Shown one piece after another: positions 5,728 through 7,043 of a stretch of DNA of 7,043 nt. The translations under genes and the position numbers were made by a program. The DNA lies in contig JALGVQ010000198.1 in assembly GCA_025774615.1 (NCBI GenBank), positions 1-7,043 of the forward strand. The letters are read 5' to 3'. The first letter of the stretch is position 1. The number at the start of each line of letters is the position of its first letter. Under the pieces are notes generated by a model that saw only the letters and a program-made list of their open reading frames with translations, ran no database searches and was not told where the DNA came from. The stretch comes from a bacterium (GTDB lineage: Bacteria > Blakebacterota > Blakebacteria > Blakebacterales > Blakebacteraceae).

Positions 5728-6798
5728 TCAGGTCTGGATATGTTCTACTGATGTCCAGTCCGGGTAGAGGTTATCGGTAAACATGTTTCTCATTGTCGAC
5801 AGCTTGAATGCGAGGGGCTGATTTTTCTGGTTCCAGACCCCAATTTTAAAAGGACCGATATTAGTGGGATTACCCAGGGTAGTAACCGCGGTCCGCTGTG
5901 ATCCCAGGACTACATCGTTAGTTCCCCCCATATCCAGGATCCTGAAACTCCGCCAGACATCATTCCACTCGACCACCCCGCCTGCGAGAGCCTTGTAGTT
6001 GTCGGCATTCTCATAGTCCCATGAGTAGACCCGGTAATAATCGAAGGGAGAATTATCCAGAGCCGCATATATCGCCCCGGTCTTCTCTGAAATGTCAAAT
6101 GTTGCAACGGAACAGTCCATATCAAAGCTTGTTACATCTATATGATTGTAAATGTACTTATTAAACGTACCTGTAGTTATATCAATCTCACCAAGTATTA
6201 TCGGCCCCAAAAGTATTTTATTACTATCTATAAATCTCAATTGTGACTTGCCGGCCGGCATCGAACAGACTTCTGTGACCGTATTATCACTGAGATCCAG
6301 ATGACAGATCCGGAACAGGGGTTCCACAAGTGATTTGAAACAGAAAAACACACTGCTGCCATCAGGTGACAGTTCCGGGAATGCGACATCTCCTGTCAGG
6401 TCCGTTACCTGCTCAATGCTGCTTCCAGGGTTCTGGACATCATTGATCAGGTGGAGATTCGGGCTTCCGCTCCGGCTGGATACAAAAACAATCTTCTGGC
6501 CGTTATCGATCCAGACAGGCTGAGAATCATCATGAAAGCTTTCCTGCGTGAGATTGACCGGTTGTTCGGAATCGAACCGGGACATGAAGATGCTCCAGGT
6601 ACTGGTCCGATCAGATGCCCACACGACAGTGCCCGGCAGATTGATGCCTCCGGAGTCATCAATTTTAAGGGTGTCATTCGAGCAACTGTTGAGAAGCAGT
6701 GGCGTGGCTGCCAGTCCGGCTCCAGCGAGCGGCAGGAATTCTCTCCTGGTCATTCCCGAATGGCAACTGCCATTCATAGAGGGAGGAGTAACGGGCAT
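5728..6798 (-). CDS. Tat-type lipoprotein with TolB-like beta-propeller repeats
   Basis: The 356-residue protein has a Tat motif, TRREFL (17-22), a hydrophobic core (about 23-36) and a lipobox LLNSC with Cys39, so it is probably exported folded and lipid-anchored outside the cytoplasm. The mature part starts with repeats of the TolB/PD40 propeller type: GTVVWASDR (56-64) with a blade to about 83; VWIDNGQKIVFVSSRSG (95-111) followed by NLHLIN; and FPELSPDGSSVFF (140-152) with ICHLDLSD (164-171). From about 185 onward the repeats lose the consensus, though a beta-rich pattern continues (EIDITTG, ATFDISEKTGAIYAALD). TolB-like propellers usually bind proteins or ligands and here no catalytic site is seen. 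ATG at 6798 is chosen for a strong AGGAGGG site 5 nt upstream, which leaves a 16-residue lead before TRREFL; Met16 is an alternative without a ribosome site. Part of the gene is very AT-rich (6121-6240, about 28% G+C). It is the first gene of a probable pair with the small lipoprotein. Confidence 0.88.
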   Translation of the reverse strand: MPVTPPSMNGSCHSGMTRREFLPLAGAGLAATPLLLNSCSNDTLKIDDSGGINLPGTVVWASDRTSTWSIFMSRFDSEQPVNLTQESFHDDSQPVWIDNGQKIVFVSSRSGSPNLHLINDVQNPGSSIEQVTDLTGDVAFPELSPDGSSVFFCFKSLVEPLFRICHLDLSDNTVTEVCSMPAGKSQLRFIDSNKILLGPIILGEIDITTGTFNKYIYNHIDVTSFDMDCSVATFDISEKTGAIYAALDNSPFDYYRVYSWDYENADNYKALAGGVVEWNDVWRSFRILDMGGTNDVVLGSQRTAVTTLGNPTNIGPFKIGVWNQKNQPLAFKLSTMRNMFTDNLYPDWTSVEHIQT

Positions 6799-6803
6799 TC
6801 TAA

Positions 6804-6810
6804 CCCTCCT
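6804..6810 (-). promoter_or_regulatory. Shine-Dalgarno of the Tat lipoprotein gene
   Basis: AGGAGGG on the minus strand lies 5 nt upstream of the ATG at 6798. It favours this start over the internal Met8 and Met16, which lack such a site. Confidence 0.75.
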
Positions 6811-6841
6811 GTGTATATGTTCCAGCTCTCAGATAATGTCA

Positions 6842-6865
6842 GCCCGGTACAAGCGATATCCGGGC
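6842..6865. repeat. Perfect inverted repeat upstream of the Tat lipoprotein gene
   Basis: GCCCGG (6842-6847) and CCGGGC (6860-6865) form a 6-bp repeat around a 12-nt spacer, 44-67 bp upstream of the ATG. It could be an operator or a leader hairpin. The rest of the 245 bp from 6799 to the window end shows no gene and no convincing promoter. Confidence 0.3.
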
Positions 6866-7020
6866 CATTTCATGTAAGAACGATCAACTCATGCTGACGT
6901 TCACAGGAAAATCCACATGAGTGAACCGATTCAAATCTCCTGAAAATGAGCGGGTGATATGGATGACACCTGAATAACGTTCGAAATCGACTGTTGGTTT
7001 TCTCTATTCCTGCAATTATG

Positions 7021-7040
7021 CCGGGAGGGGGGAGTCCCGG
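7021..7040. repeat. GC-rich hairpin at the window end
   Basis: CCGGGA (7021-7026) and TCCCGG (7035-7040) pair perfectly around an 8-nt purine-rich loop. On the minus strand no T-run follows. On the plus strand the window ends 3 bases later, so it cannot be judged as a terminator for a neighbouring gene. Confidence 0.3.
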
Positions 7041-7043
7041 GAT

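Noticed and set aside
5717-5732. CCTGA/TCAGG hairpin at the end of the Tat lipoprotein gene as a terminator
   Set aside because: The stem is only 5 bp, it overlaps the stop codon, and no T-run follows on the minus strand.
6810-6845. CTGACA and CATATA/TATACA on the minus strand resembling a promoter for the Tat lipoprotein gene
   Set aside because: The -10 match is poor and transcription would start inside the ribosome site.
6451-6897. Open frames on the plus strand over the 5' part of the Tat lipoprotein gene and its upstream region
   Set aside because: They mostly mirror the lipoprotein gene, have no recognisable domain, and the minus-strand gene has both a strong ribosome site and a Tat signal.
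1-7043. A defence system, mobile element or biosynthetic cluster
   Set aside because: There is no integrase, transposase, direct-repeat array, nuclease, toxin-antitoxin pair or multi-gene operon; the genes are mostly in opposing orientations with ordinary enzyme families.

Overview
The window is chromosomal-looking bacterial DNA with five convincing protein genes and no rRNA, tRNA, CRISPR array, transposase or phage gene that I can recognise. Four of the five proteins carry export signals: two Sec-type lipoprotein signals and two twin-arginine (Tat) signals, one of which also has a lipobox. This points to a bacterium with an active Tat system and probably a periplasm. G+C is about 62-67% in blocks counted inside the first three genes and about 50% or less in the last two. 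The lineage cannot be fixed from sequence alone. A moderately GC-rich diderm of the Gemmatimonadota or Latescibacterota/Krumholzibacteriota kind is a guess.

Layout, left to right: (1) 53-1822 (+), an exported YtcJ-like metal-dependent amidohydrolase. (2) 1819-3363 (-), a group II PLP-dependent amino-acid decarboxylase of the aromatic-L-amino-acid decarboxylase type. Its stop codon overlaps that of gene 1 by 4 bp, tail to tail. (3) 3364-3638, a 275-bp divergent intergenic region with a hairpin over the decarboxylase start, an imperfect inverted repeat and a possible 29-codon upstream ORF. (4) 3639-5015 (+), a Tat-exported aldo/keto reductase fused to a C-terminal module with two four-cysteine iron-sulfur motifs. 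(5) 5016-5148, a convergent gap with a perfect 8-bp hairpin that is probably a terminator. (6) 5149-5631 (-), a small unrecognised lipoprotein starting at TTG. (7) 5728-6798 (-), a Tat lipoprotein with TolB-like beta-propeller repeats. (8) 6799-7043, non-coding upstream sequence with two inverted repeats.

The first three genes look like enzymes of small-molecule metabolism (hydrolysis of amides or esters, amino-acid decarboxylation, carbonyl reduction), but their arrangement does not show a shared pathway. The convergent and divergent orientations argue against one operon. Genes 6 and 7 run the same way 96 bp apart, are both predicted lipoproteins and share lower G+C, so they may be a co-transcribed accessory pair. 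I see no clear evidence of a new defence, mobile or biosynthetic system. The most distinctive item is the exported aldo/keto reductase with the double cysteine cluster.
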